Assembly: GCA_943788615.1 (NCBI GenBank)
Contig: CALSQY010000003.1
Coordinates: 1 to 64,000 of the forward strand
DNA length: 64,000 nucleotides
Source of the DNA: UBA4465 sp002292365
GTDB lineage: Bacteria; Bacteroidota; Bacteroidia; Cytophagales; Cyclobacteriaceae
Direction: 5' to 3'
Part shown: one piece after another, positions 8,346 to 18,175 of the stretch
Layout of the letters: every line of letters begins with the position of its first letter
Position numbering within the stretch: the first letter of the stretch is position 1
Position numbers and translations under genes: made by a program
The notes under the pieces: model-generated
Told to the model about the DNA's origin: nothing
The model's input: only the letters and a program-made list of their open reading frames with translations
The model's database searches: none

Positions 8346-8775
8346 ACATATTCTTGCCTAAATTCTCATTCACAAGTAAGTAGGTTTCTCCTATTTTAAA
8401 TTCAGGAATACCTTCATTATTACTATTCATGACATCACTCTTATATCCTTGATCTAAAAGTAATTTCATCAAGGCTTTTTAAGGTAGCCGAGCTTGAATC
8501 GTACTCAAACCCATTCCACCACCTTTTGGGCTTACTTTTACGAAAGTTAGTTTACCTTGATTATCATAACTATTGTTTGCAGGGTATAACCTCCATAAAT
8601 AACCTCCCAAATCAATGTTTTGATACTGCTGTTTATTCTGATTAAACTCTTTTCTCACCTCTTCTTTACTCATTCCAAATTTAATTCCAAGTAAAGCAAC
8701 ATTATCTTGAGAAAACCCTGATGTAGAAATTATTGTAAAGAGCAGCAGGATTAGTGCTTTTAAAGAATTTTTCAT
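8317..8775 (-). pseudogene. Secreted protein with one in-frame TAA
   Basis: Signal peptide MKNSLKALILLLFTIISTSG, then DNVALLGIKFGMSKEEVRKE up to RLP. TAA at 8479-8481 interrupts the frame, which then continues for another 53 codons (ALMKLLLDQGYKSDVMNSNN ... FKIGETYLLVNENLGKN) to TAA 8317. The GIKFGMSxEEVR segment is seen in many secreted Bacteroidota proteins that track a polypeptide. No frameshift is present. Confidence 0.65.
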
Positions 8776-8818
8776 AATGCAATGTTGAAAGGTCGAAGGG
8801 TTTTATAAAGGAGCTTTT

Positions 8819-9358
8819 TTATTTTACTTGATCTGCCGCTTTAGTATGAAAATAACCATTATACTTCGAGCTTCCAGTATCTCCAAAAGAAGATTCATTA
8901 ACAACAATTTTTATCTTTTCGCTTTTGCCATTATTTACTATTGCCATAAGTTCAGTGTAGAACTCACCCCAAAAAGCTAGCCCTCCTGATTTTAGGGCAT
9001 AACATTCTAATGTTTTCACTGAATTATCTGGCATTTTCATCTTGATAATTCCTTTCTCAGTGTCATAAGCCAAACTCGCTGGGTTTTTGTTATACTCATA
9101 AAAATCTAACTGTGCAGTGCCTGATCCATCATCTTTAATACCGTAATCAACCAATTTTACAATCATATCTTCACCCGTTGTTGCAGAGTTTGAAAATGTT
9201 CCTTTGGAAAAGTATCTTGCTACACTTTCTCCTGTAGGATCTCCAAAATCATCTACAGTCTCAACTACTTCCCATTTGTCATAGTCTAATTGAGCAAAAA
9301 TTGAAGTGGAAATCAGTGTAAAAAGTAAAAGAACGAATGCTTTCAAAATTTTTTTCAT
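8819..9358 (-). CDS. Secreted protein, unknown family
   Basis: 179 residues with signal peptide MKKILKAFVLLLFTLISTSI cleaved after FAQ. The leader DNA resembles the neighbouring 8775 gene. The mature part is beta-rich (EVVETVDDFGDPTGESVARY, IKMKMPDNSVKTLECYALKS) without known catalytic motifs. A single intact gene; a C block with terminator lies about 80 bp upstream. Probably periplasmic. Confidence 0.75.
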   Translation of the reverse strand: MKKILKAFVLLLFTLISTSIFAQLDYDKWEVVETVDDFGDPTGESVARYFSKGTFSNSATTGEDMIVKLVDYGIKDDGSGTAQLDFYEYNKNPASLAYDTEKGIIKMKMPDNSVKTLECYALKSGGLAFWGEFYTELMAIVNNGKSEKIKIVVNESSFGDTGSSKYNGYFHTKAADQVK

Positions 9359-9435
9359 AATAATATAGTGTTTAAAGGTTTGATATTTTTACCGCTAAAA
9401 GGTGAACACTAAAATAATACTTTTTTAAACAACCA

Positions 9436-9545
9436 CAAAAAAACTCCTAGAGTCACCACACCCTAGGAGTTAGATACACAAATTATTCAAGCTCTTTACA
9501 AACTTGCTGTCGAATTAAAACGATGGCATTCCTTTATGCCCTTTG
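9436..9545 (-). repeat. C block with hairpin terminator
   Basis: On the minus strand: gggcataaaggaatg, a spacer with gacagcaagttt, then a stem aactcctag/ctaggagtt (9442-9471) followed by a U run. That is a rho-independent terminator for minus-strand transcription coming from the 9621-9887 gene. The same ~110 bp block recurs at 24.1, 35.1 and 59.8 kb, and shorter forms at 25.9, 53.0 and 53.7 kb. The conserved sequence upstream of the hairpin could also be a small RNA. Confidence 0.8.
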
Positions 9546-9620
9546 GTTAAAAAAAAAATTAAATATTAGCCAACACAGCTAATGGCAGCGGAATCAATAC
9601 GTTGATTTTAACGTAATGGT

Positions 9621-9887
9621 TCAAAGTGTTTTTATTGATATGAAAGCAGATTTTGCTGCCTTGTAAATCCATTTAGTGATACCATAAGAGCTGGTCCACT
9701 TCCCTTTTTCCCTAAAGGAGGATCTATTTTTAGTTGGATCCATAAATCCTTTTAAGCAGGCATCATATACGGCATTGTGATTATAAAGCCATTCTTCACC
9801 GTTTGGGAATTTGACTCTTATTTCCTTATTCTGATCAAGAAGCTTTTCATCTAAAAGGAAATATGATTTTTCAATTGCATTTGTCAT
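9621..9887 (-). CDS. Hypothetical 88-residue protein at the left end of the decayed prophage
   Basis: Encodes MTNAIEKSYFLLDEKLLDQN..., a soluble charged protein with FPNGEEWLYNHNAVYDACLK. No recognised domain. It is upstream of the C terminator and reads in the same direction as the prophage genes to the right, so it may be the last gene of that transcript. A purine-rich stretch (aaaaaaaaattgaacc on plus) precedes it. Confidence 0.55.
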   Translation of the reverse strand: MTNAIEKSYFLLDEKLLDQNKEIRVKFPNGEEWLYNHNAVYDACLKGFMDPTKNRSSFREKGKWTSSYGITKWIYKAAKSAFISIKTL

Positions 9888-10030
9888 AATTGATTTGATT
9901 TAAAATTTAAAAAAAAATTGAACCTCCCTTAGATTAAAAAAGACATAGGGGGGTATGGGGTATAATCACACACTAATTTTCAGACTTAAGTAAATTCTTA
10001 TATTATTTTTAACTTTTTTTTTAAAACCGC

Positions 10031-10280
10031 TTAAATGATGGTTTTTTTCCTCTTTTCGGACTTCATAATCTCATCCTCATGATACCCAATTTTTCGTTTG
10101 ATTTCATTGACTTGTTTTTGATAGCCAGCAATCTGTGAGTTCAGCTTCTTTAGCCCATTCATTATGCCAGCCGTTTTAGTAGCCGATGACTGTCATATCC
10201 TGGATCAATTTGTACCTTTCGCTCCTGGTGAGCAAAGCCTCCTCGAGTAATGCCTCGGCTTGTTTTAAGTCCTCAATCAT
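10031..10280 (-). pseudogene. Small phage coiled-coil protein, frameshifted
   Basis: ATG 10280 overlaps the stop of the upstream gene (10273-10275). The first frame reads MIEDLKQAEALLEEALLTRS and on to MTVIG; after one indel near 10185 a second frame gives IMNGLKKLNSQIAGYQKQVN and ends KKTII. Both halves are helical. Length 250 bp is not a multiple of three. Confidence 0.5.
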
Positions 10281-10641
10281 CAAGTTCTTCGGTCCATATG
10301 GTTGAGATCTCTTTGCCTTGGTGGATATACATGAACCTAGCACCTTTATTCATGTATGTCGTGATGTACTCGTTTGAAGCATAGCTATCCTTTTGGCTAC
10401 CTTCAGGAATGTCCTTTTTATTGATAATAATCTCACATCTGTCTCGAGTGATGGGATTAGTGCCATAGACTGGTCTCCAATAATTGTCAGGTTCAACCTT
10501 GATAGGCTTCATTTCGAAATCAATGAACTCATCATTGGTGTAGAGCAATTTCTTTGGCTTTGAATCGTGTACGCTCGTACGGAGCAGGACATACTCATTG
10601 TTGTTAGGTTTCGCTTCTTTGATTTTTATATAGTTTTCCAT
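10273..10641 (-). CDS. Hypothetical phage protein
   Basis: Start placed at ATG 10641 (MENYIKIKEAKPNNNEYVLL); the frame is open further upstream to 10707 but there it overlaps the exonuclease-like gene. About 122 residues, mixed alpha/beta, with RPVYGTNPITRDRCEIIINK and EISTIWTEELDD at the end. No recognised domain. It is one of the few intact frames in the prophage early region. Confidence 0.5.
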   Translation of the reverse strand: MENYIKIKEAKPNNNEYVLLRTSVHDSKPKKLLYTNDEFIDFEMKPIKVEPDNYWRPVYGTNPITRDRCEIIINKKDIPEGSQKDSYASNEYITTYMNKGARFMYIHQGKEISTIWTEELDD

Positions 10642-10646
10642 AGAAT

Positions 10647-11407
10647 TTAGTTTTGAGTTAGTGATTTGGTTTTTTCTGCTGCTCTCAGTGTGTAATGACC
10701 TCCACAATCTTTACACTGATATTGTCGTCTCATTATCCCAGCAGCAGTTCTTCTCAGGTTCTTCTTAACCATATTGGGTGAATTACATTTAGGACAAGTA
10801 ATGTTTTCGGAATCAAGGGATAAATTGGGATGACCCTTCATGTATGGGAGAAGTCTCTCGTAGACCTTTTGTAATATTAAAACGTCCATGTCGCAGTATG
10901 AGACCATTTCTCTCAATGCTTTCTGGATCCAGTAGCACAACCTTCCCAGAGGGCTATGCCACCTGTTTCCATCTTAGCCCCAACACCTAAATATTGAGCT
11001 ATATAATCCAGCTTGATTACTTGAGAATTTGAATACCTTTCTAGCTTCTTTTAAGGTATCCACCGATATTATTGGAGGCATTGCTGGTAGCTTGTGATAG
11101 ATAAGCCTACTCTGAAATTTTTTGAGATCGATATCTATCTCCATTATGCCCTACAACGCAATCTGCTTTCATCAAAACTTCTCGCATTTGCTTAACGACT
11201 TCATAATCGTCTGTGGTGGATTCATTAAAGTCTAGGTAGAAGTTTTTTACCTTCTTTCTGTGAAGCCATTTGTAGCTAATACAGATGATATGCCAATCTT
11301 GGACGATTTGATTAGGGTTATGTTTTGATTCCAAAGCCCCAACTTTTGGTTGTCATTTGAGATGTTTCAATATCCCAAAAGAGAATCCTTGGTTGATTTT
11401 TTTTCAT
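10647..11407 (-). pseudogene. Phage 3'-5' exonuclease-like (DEDD, RNase H-like) gene, decayed
   Basis: Fragments in three frames: ATG 11407 MKKNQPRILFWDIETSQMTT (motif DIE), then NPNQIVQDWHIICISYKWLH, CVVGHNGDRYR, then YHKLPAMPPIISVDTLKEAR and finally REMVSYCDMDVLILQKVYER (YCxxDV motif) with a C-terminal zinc ribbon CPKC-x18-CKDC. The order of DxE, HN and YxxxD motifs fits DEDD exonucleases of PolB/RNase H-like type found in Bacteroidota phages. At least three frameshifts inactivate it. Confidence 0.65.
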
Positions 11408-11420
11408 AATATTTTATTGG

Positions 11421-11779
11421 TTACAGCATTTCAAGAATTTCATAGAAATCATCCCAATCATGCTCACGGTATGGCTTGGTAGCCCTTTTTCTTTGAATTA
11501 CCAGATTGTATTCCCCACGATCTTGGGGCATTTCCTTTAATATTTTCTCGGGATACACTCCCTTTTCTTGGCCTTGAGTGCATTGCCCAAGGATGACAAT
11601 TCATAAGATCTATTTTCAGCTGGTCAAGATGAGATGCTGACCCATCTCTTGTGGTTGATACACTTTGGATAGAGGGGTAGTAATTTCTTGCGAATGCTAC
11701 GTTCAAAATTGTGTCCCTTTACTCTTGCTTTTGCTCCGCTATTTGGTGATAGATTTCCTCTCGCTCTTTTTTTAATCAT
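11421..11779 (-). pseudogene. Resolvase-like phage endonuclease, decayed
   Basis: ATG 11779 opens MIKKRARGNLSPNSGAKARV then KGHNFERSIRKKLLPLYPKC; a shift leads to TTRDGSASHLDQLKIDLMNC, and another to REHDWDDFYEILEML at the stop (11421). The (K)GHxFER...T-x-DGSxxLD...DL pattern is reminiscent of PD-(D/E)XK phage resolvase/endonucleases, but I am not certain of the family. Two frameshifts. Confidence 0.45.
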
Positions 11780-11782
11780 TAG

Positions 11783-11950
11783 TTAGTTCATATTTCGTAT
11801 TTGGAGGTACTCAAGCCAGTAGTCAAACCACTTGGCTCGCAGTATGTAATCAGTCGTTTTACGAGCCTGAACATACTTTTCATACACTCGTTTTTCTTCA
11901 TAGTCCAAGTCTTCCTTATCCCTGGTGTAAATCCATTCGTAATCAATCAT
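11783..11950 (-). CDS. Small phage protein, 55 residues
   Basis: Encodes MIDYEWIYTRDKEDLDYEEK...EYLQIRNMN, a helical, highly charged and Tyr/Trp-rich protein. It is intact and ends 3 bp before the start of the resolvase-like pseudogene. No recognised family; kept as a gene because of tight spacing within the prophage operon. Confidence 0.5.
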   Translation of the reverse strand: MIDYEWIYTRDKEDLDYEEKRVYEKYVQARKTTDYILRAKWFDYWLEYLQIRNMN

Positions 11951-12003
11951 ATAACTATTTTATAGTGCTTATCATAAACCTATTTTTGATTATATCAACA
12001 CTG

Positions 12004-13022
12004 TTAAAACGGAATATCCACATCAAGTTTCATTGTAAGATTATTCTCTTCCGGGCTTTTTACTTTACCCTCATTTTTTATATTGTAAATCACATCCTCA
12101 TGCCCATCAACATAGAATCTGTAATCTCTGAGCTGAAGCCGAATTGGAGAGTCTATGCTCGTTAAGGAACCTCCCTGGTCCAAAAGTCTATCCTTCTCCA
12201 CAAAGAATTGTGTAGTCAACCGCTCACTTAAATCCTCGTGATTAATTAGCCTATGGAATATGTAACAACCATCCGCACGGTTAGAGAAGACAGAACCACC
12301 TTCTACGGAGTCCATGTAGGGTCTTTTAAGATGTCCATCCATAGTCTTCTCCCTTCGAGAACCTGTAACCGTGTGTACCGAAAGCATGAGGTTAACATTG
12401 GTTTTAGTAGTGAAATTCAACATATCTGAGCAGAGCCGATAATTAGCTTCATGGCTTGTTTCTCCAGCCTATACGGTTCGGTTTGAAAGCCACTGTAGGG
12501 ATCAAGGAAAGAGCATATCGTAGGGATCCTTATCGTACATAGCATAGCACAATGTCAAAGCATCTGAAATCGTTCGGATATATGCCCTCCACGAGCCTGT
12601 ATAAATGTGTAGTGCTGATCAAGCCATTCGTTTCCATCTATAAACTCATCGGCAGTTGTTCTATTTAGTGGTTTTTGAAGGTATAACTCAAGGATTTGTC
12701 GCTTCAAGGAACCACTTGAGTTTTCCATACCAATAATGACAATCTTCCAATCGTGTTTAAGGGCAGCCAGCATGGTAAGGAATATCACGCTGTAGGTTTT
12801 CCCTACGCTCGTATGCCCAATACAAGTATTAAATGATCCACGCTTGAATAGAAAGTGGTTATCGATGATTTTACTGCCTGTGCTTAAGCCCTTTGCTACA
12901 TTATCATCTCTTACCGAGGTTAAATAGGCAAAATCGCTTTCATAATGAGCTAGGTATTTAGCTATATCAACCTCCTCAGGTTTTTTTAAGTCTTCATTCT
13001 GCTTCATTCCTCGTTTCAGCAT
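12004..13022 (-). pseudogene. DnaB-like replicative helicase of the prophage, split
   Basis: The first half (start near 13004) reads MKQNEDLKKPEEVDIAKYLA, GLSTGSKIIDNHFLFKRGSF and a Walker A GHTSVGKT, then IVIIGMENSSGSLKRQILEL. After a break at 12423-12555 the second half gives VNLMLSVHTVTGSRREKTMD, GGSVFSNRADGCYIFHRLIN and ends KLDVDIPF. This is the RecA-fold of a phage DnaB-type helicase: P-loop, then later motifs. The break contains stops in all readings I tried. Confidence 0.7.
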
Positions 13023-13225
13023 ACTCTACCACGCTTTCCTCTTTTGACTTGTGATCGATCCCCATAACCTTGCTTGCATAATTCCCTAGCCGATTCCTTG
13101 TCCAGTTGCCATTGTGGATGAGCATTGTGTACAAGGGCATATGGGATAGTAGGCTTTTTCAGGTTCAAGTTCAGTGCTTGACGAAAAGCTCTTAAAGCAA
13201 TTCATACTTTTAATATAATTACCGC
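13023..13225 (-). other. Decayed phage ORF
   Basis: Readable fragment RAFRQALNLNLKKPTIPYAL then HNAHPQWQLDKESARELCKQ, upstream of the helicase and in the same direction. It lacks a clear start and the frame does not close properly. Probably the remains of a small early gene, or of the C-terminal part of the Prim-Pol gene to its right. Confidence 0.35.
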
Positions 13226-13378
13226 TATGCTTGGCAGTTGTCTGCCCTGGTCTTTTCCAATACTCCCTATCGAATCTTCGGAAACCTTAGTCCATCCTGC
13301 TTGATTAAGAATGTCGGGAATATTTCCTTCTTCATCATAATGGTCCCAACTAGTTTGCCCTGTGTTTTCTTTGTTATT

Positions 13379-13990
13379 TTAAATGAGTTTTTTAATGAAG
13401 AGGATGGGAATTTTGACTGGTTCAATTATCTCATTAAATTCTCTTGCTGATGATAATATCAGCTCACGATCCTCAGCAGTAATAGTTGGGATTTCACTAT
13501 ATTTTTTTTGAATACCTCGATATCCTGGAGAAGGATAAGAAGCTATGTAGCCCTTTTCACCTCTAGTTTCTAGCAAGACAAATAGCTTATCGGACTCTTT
13601 CTTTTTCACTTTCGGTAGCCTTGTCGCTGTGCTAATTTTTGATTCCCCTCAATTCCCTCGGGGCATCTATAAAGCCAATGATAACCACCCGATGGTGTTC
13701 TGATTATCATTAATGAATCTATTAGTAACTGTTTACAGCATTAATTTTTTGTTTTAACTGAGCTGTACAAGTTTGTGTCAAGGGAATATTTTAAGATCTA
13801 TATCCAATACCTCCAAGTGACCGCTGATAGCTCCACAGATGATGCCTAAACCATCACCTTTGAGATCTTGAGGAGTTTGCATCTCGCTTTGCCAACGCTT
13901 CCAGGATCCATTTGCAGGGATTTTATTACTCACACCTATTACGTTTAGGTTGGCATCAATAAATTTTTGTACAGACTGATTCTTTTATCA
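13379..13990 (-). pseudogene. Phage Prim-Pol (primase-polymerase) gene, decayed
   Basis: N-terminal fragment near 13990-13760 reads KFIDANLNVIGVSNKIPANG, GIICGAISGHLEVLDIDLKY, the DxD catalytic motif of the Prim-Pol fold. A second fragment near 13700 reads RTPSGGYHWLYRCPEG (the SGGxH motif), and a third, 13609-13379, LLETRGEKGYIASYPSPGYR and PTITAEDRELIL. The order matches bifunctional primase/polymerases of phages and plasmids. The fragments lie in different frames with stops between them. Confidence 0.7.
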
Positions 13991-14040
13991 TTAGGTTAAA
14001 TGGGTTAAAAAAGAGGGGAGTTATTAAGCCCCCCTCTTCC

Positions 14041-15360
14041 TAAACTAAACACACTATTAAAAAGAGAAGAAAATTAATTATTTGGTTGTTTAAAAGGGTA
14101 GATTCTCCTCATCAGTAACCATTCTTTGGACTCAGACTTGCTGACCGCTTATTCCAATAGTCTTCAAGTCTCCTTTGAAAACTTTTTCAATTTCTCCAAT
14201 TGAAACTCTATGCACTTTGAGTGAAATCCTTTTTCTCTACTCCACCACACCTTTTACAAGATCTGCTCTTGGTTTATCATTTACTTCTTCATTTCCCGCA
14301 TAAAAATAGTTACCTATTTTACTTATTTTGTTGCATTTCAACTACCAATGTGGATATCTTTTCCTTACACTGGTTTTTCCTTAGGTTTAAAATACATTGG
14401 TGTTCCAATTTTAATATTTGGTATTCTATCAATAAAACTACTCGGCAAATAATTGTACACCTTTTGCCCCAGTCATTCGGTAGCAACTTAGTTTGAACTT
14501 TGATATTTGGACTACCTTCTTGCATATCATTGAAAACTAATATCAACCTCTTTTGTTGAAATATATCTTCTGTATATGCTTTTCAAGTTGGTGATTACCA
14601 AGCTACTAAAAACTAGTTCAGCTACTAGATCACCTTTATTAGGTCCCATTTCTAGAGTCCTATTTCGTAATATGCCATCGATTTTTTCAGCTTCTCCAAT
14701 CGACATTCCCATCTCATAAGCTGTAAAACCTTTCTTTTTCACTATCTCTTAAGCTTCTCAACTAAATAGCATCTGGCTTAATCTTCAACATATCTAGTTC
14801 CATTGTGCTTTGCTTCCTCTTCAAATACTAATCCTCCATTATTACTCATATTATTACATTTATTTACGTACACATCAATTAACAACTCATGTGGAACCTT
14901 AATTGCTCTAAAAGCATATAATTCCTTACAAGTTTTATCTTCGTATGAACCCTGGCAGTCTCATCACCTCTAATTAAGTGATCAAGGTACTTTCTGTATC
15001 CGTTTAATCATTGTATCGGTACAGCCAGCTTCAATCATACATTCCTTATCGCTATAGTCTAGCTGCTTTAAAAAGTAGTAGTAGATAGCGAATGCCATAT
15101 ATCCTCCTTCGGGTACTGTAAATACCCTTCCTCTATGCATCGAATTCACTTGAACTTGTCTTACTAAGGGCATTGTAAATGCTTGAGGAGGATTTCTAAT
15201 CTTTTATATTGTTCTATGTGCTGCTCTGTTAATAGCATTATTTTACGTTTATGGTTAGTCGTTTTGAAGTAAGCTAATCTTGCCCGATCACCGCAGTCGA
15301 TTATCGAGCCTTTATTAGTTACAAGCTTGTTTTTAAAGTCATTTGAGATTATGTTTTCTC
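14041..15360 (-). other. Decayed prophage early region without an intact gene
   Basis: Minus-strand fragments only. Around 14230-14095: KVHRVSIGEIEKVFKGDLKT and a terminal DEENLPF, reminiscent of an SSB-type acidic tail. 14742-14527: MKKKGFTAYEMGMSIGEAEK. 15240-14982: MLLTEQHIEQYKRLE, then VNSMHRGRVFTVPEGGYMAF and DKECMIEAGCTDTMIKRIQK. 15360-15245: NDFKNKLVTNKGSIIDCGD. Each is short, and start or stop is missing. The flank to 13990 (13991-14040) has no gene. Confidence 0.45.
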
Positions 15361-15365
15361 ATTAT

Positions 15366-16316
15366 TCAATGCTTTGATCTCTTTGCCAACAGCACCAATC
15401 GAAGTCCTTTTTCTATGTCTTCCGCAGTACCCTTGATGGTAGCATTCTTTTCTATATACTTGTTTCTTAAGAAGTTGTCACTTAAGAAGCTCCCTAGTGA
15501 AATAGCCGATGAATTGGGTTCGAGGATGTATCTGTGTGAGCATCTCATCGATCTCATCCTCACTTTTTCCTTCCGATTTAGCCTTTTTATGATCTTTCTT
15601 ACCTTCTTCGACTAGATCTGAAACTTTCTTAGATACCAAAGGAATCATTTTCTTATCCTTTCCTCAAGATCCACTCGGTATCCTGTTCAGTGTTTGGTCA
15701 TAGCAAAATGCGTAGATCTCACCATAGATCTGAGGATTGAGCTCCAGGAAGGGTAAGCAGTATGTTTTCACCTTGATAGGATAGCTGGGGTTTAATCCAT
15801 TCCACTTATCCTTACTTGCTCAGACATTGTCTTACATCTCGATTATGGCTTCAGGGAATAGGCATTCTTACCTTCCTTTTCCACCATATCTATCAAGTCC
15901 TGCTCGGTTAGGGATGTATCCGCAAACTTTAAACCATCTACATTACAAGTGATTTGAGGATATTTCTTTGAGATAATCATATAGGGAAAGGGAAGGTGAC
16001 TTGCCTTTTTATTGCCCTCATTGAAATTCTTGATATGATTGTTGTCTTTTCCGTGGAGGTCTAGAGTATTGAGCTATCTCTTAACACTACATCCTCAAAT
16101 GAGCTCCCATAATGGACCGCACTATTCTCGCTAAGATCACTGGCTTGAATCTTCCTAGTTTTTCATAGAATAGTTGCGTAACCGAGCTATATTCGTTCTT
16201 ATTAAATAAGGTACCCATATCGCTACCCCCACGGTTAATGAGCGTTGCTTGAGCCAATCTTCCTTAGATTGGTTCTTAGTTGGTATGAGTATGAAGTTGC
16301 CTATTTCGATTGCCAT
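15366..16316 (-). pseudogene. YqaJ/lambda-exonuclease-like phage recombinase, decayed
   Basis: ATG 16316 gives MAIEIGNFILIPTKNQSKED then WLKQRSLTVG; after a shift GGSDMGTLFNKNEYSSVTQL, then NSAVHYGSSFEDVVLRD. Further down IKNFNEGNKKASHLPFPYMI, ISKKYPQITCNVDGLKFAD and finally KVSDLVEEGKKDHKKAKSEG and KSEDEIDEML. The WLxxR...GGSDxG...FGSxFED order is the signature of YqaJ-type viral recombinases. Several frameshifts and a stop-rich gap near 15700-15850. Confidence 0.65.
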
Positions 16317-16413
16317 GAATACAAAAGTACAACAGGTTTGTATTATATCTACCGTGACGAACTAAACTTTATTTTATTTTTTTTTATAGGATTGTTATTT
16401 GGATCTTTAAACT

Positions 16414-16999
16414 ATGAAAACACTTTGCCTAGCTACCTTGCTACTTGTTGGATACTCATCCCTCTCTCAAATTAAGTCTTTCGATGATCTTAGGGGTATA
16501 GATTCTGAGGAAGCATTCATTAGAGTTTGTCTCGAAAATGGATATGAGGCTGGATCGTATGCCTGCAGACTGGGGAATCACACGATGGAGGATTGGCTAA
16601 TGGAAGACCCCCAATTATATTTTGGCTATGGTTGGGAGGATACTACGGCTGGTATCAATAGCGAAAATGTATTCTGCAAGTGATGAGATGCATGCTACTT
16701 GACAGTCACAAGGACACTGTAACTGTGAGTTATTCATAGTGAATGGTCATCTCCAATCGAGGGTCAGATCTTATCCAGCTCGTACATCAGCAATTGTATA
16801 TCAAAAAAGGTGAATGGCTCTATTATCGAAAAGAATCTTGACGCTAAAAGAAGAGCTGAGTAACTCTTACTACGATAAAATATTAGCCGAAGTGAAAAGC
16901 GAGTGTACTTTTTCTGAACTTGTAGAAGATTATATGGTTACTTATGACTGCCCTGTGGAGGGTTGGTTTTCGGATGGGGTTAAATTTCAGGGAGAATAG
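16414..16999 (+). pseudogene. Secreted prophage-encoded protein, frameshifted
   Basis: On the opposite strand to the replication genes. ATG 16414 encodes signal peptide MKTLCLATLLLVGYSSLSQ, then SFDDLRGIDSEEAFIRVCLE and a GYGWEDTTAGINSENVFCK end at 16683. A second frame (16814-16999) continues with VKSECTFSELVEDYMVTYDC and ends GVKFQGE. The joint between is out of frame. Possibly a lysogenic-conversion (moron) gene. Confidence 0.55.
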
Positions 17000-17057
17000 C
17001 TTTTATATAGAGGATGATATTGGATACATTAATCATATTCTAAATGACTAACCCTTA

Positions 17058-17315
17058 CTAAAAACTGGATCTTCCATCCAGGGCACCACTCTCATCAAGC
17101 TCAGCAATTAGTAATTGCCAATTGACGATCCTTCGAACGCTAATGTCGGGCTGGAGAATGCTTTTTAATATGTGCTTTTTATATAGCGATGGGTAGTGCT
17201 CCTGAACCAAGCTCTTAATCCTGGAGAGTTTATTGATGTAGATGTTGTCCTTCATCACTACATTCATTTGCTCTGAAACGAGCACCTTTTTTATGGAATA
17301 AGTCCCTACTTTCAC
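17058..17315 (-). CDS. Hypothetical 85-residue prophage protein
   Basis: Encodes MKVGTYSIKKVLVSEQMNVV..., a basic, helical protein with SVRRIVNWQLLIAELDESG at the C-terminus. Intact, in the prophage between the secreted pseudogene and a terminator. No recognised domain; it could be an early regulator by position. Confidence 0.5.
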   Translation of the reverse strand: MKVGTYSIKKVLVSEQMNVVMKDNIYINKLSRIKSLVQEHYPSLYKKHILKSILQPDISVRRIVNWQLLIAELDESGALDGRSSF

Positions 17316-17391
17316 CTACCGCAAATTTAATTAATTCACTAGGGAATAGGATGGGATAATAGCGCTAATAAGAAAACTAGGACAGAAAAAA

Positions 17392-17421
17392 AACCTCATC
17401 TAGGTATGTCTAAATGAGGTT
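17392..17421 (-). terminator. Rho-independent terminator
   Basis: Stem aacctcat/atgaggtt with a 14-base loop; on the minus strand it is followed by eight U (plus: run of A at 17385-17391). It ends the 18099-17442 minus-strand pair. Confidence 0.75.
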
Positions 17422-17441
17422 TTGAGTTTTATGATAGCTAT

Positions 17442-17687
17442 TTATCTTGCCTTTATTTTATCACTTATAGTAAAAACAATTAATGATAGGATGATAATTG
17501 ATATTATCCAATCAATACCACGATTATCAATCGATAGTATATATCTTATTTCATAATATTCTAAATAAGAAATGAGCCTCTCCTCCTCAAAAAACTGAAA
17601 GTGTATAAAAGTTTTAATAGGAATTAAAATGAGAATGAAGGTTACCGCATTTCTCTTCCTCTTTTTTATGTAGCTGATTAGTCCCAT
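17442..17687 (-). CDS. Small two-helix membrane protein
   Basis: 81 residues, basic N-terminus (MGLISYIKKRKRNAVTF), one helix near residues 15-33 and another near 55-76. It starts 13 bp after the stop of the lipoprotein gene 17701-18099 and shares its terminator, so the pair forms an operon. No known family. Confidence 0.6.
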   Translation of the reverse strand: MGLISYIKKRKRNAVTFILILIPIKTFIHFQFFEEERLISYLEYYEIRYILSIDNRGIDWIISIIILSLIVFTISDKIKAR

Positions 17688-17700
17688 AATTACCTAGCTT

Positions 17701-18099
17701 TTATTTTAAAGGATTAAAATCACCAATAAGCGAAGGATCCATCATTTCACCATTCTCTCCATAACTCAGTTTACCACCATCAATAACAAAGAATTCTTTT
17801 CTTTCGCTGTTGGGTGCGGAATACATATTTCCCTCCTTAGTAACAACCATAATTGCTGGCTCATATGGCTCTACAACCATAACTTGATAATAATTACCTT
17901 CTTTTTCATAAAACTCTATTCTTCCCATTAGATCAGAGCTCCATTTTCCAATTACTGTAGCGTTTTCCTTAAGCTTTTCATACTCACTTAAAGGTGCCTT
18001 TTCTGTCTTTTCCTCCCCTGCATTTTTCTGTTGTGGTGAAGAACAGGATACAAATAATACAAGAGCCAAACCGAAAATGAAGGTGATAATATTTTTCAT
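17701..18099 (-). CDS. Lipoprotein, prophage cargo
   Basis: 132 residues with lipobox LFVSC at residues 15-19 and a Lys/Glu-rich linker. The mature part (VIGKWSSDLMGRIEFYEKEG, NYYQVMVVEPYEPAIMVVTK) looks like a small lipocalin-like or DUF-type beta domain. It lies between the repressor gene and the early genes, a usual place for lysogenic-conversion genes. Function unknown. Confidence 0.7.
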   Translation of the reverse strand: MKNIITFIFGLALVLFVSCSSPQQKNAGEEKTEKAPLSEYEKLKENATVIGKWSSDLMGRIEFYEKEGNYYQVMVVEPYEPAIMVVTKEGNMYSAPNSERKEFFVIDGGKLSYGENGEMMDPSLIGDFNPLK

Positions 18100-18175
18100 A
18101 AAAATAATTTTTAAAGTTGCTTCAGGGATTTTTTTTAGAATAAAGGTAAAAAGATTTTAAAGACTTCTTATTACC

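Noticed and set aside
9436..9545. C or B repeats as integron attC sites
   Set aside because: One C copy contains GTTAGAT, which fits the GTTRRRY core, but the other copies do not keep it, no matching RYYYAAC end is present, and no integron-type integrase is visible.
17058..18099. Toxin-antitoxin pair in the prophage
   Set aside because: The small genes there do not show toxin or antitoxin motifs; one is a lipoprotein and one a membrane protein.
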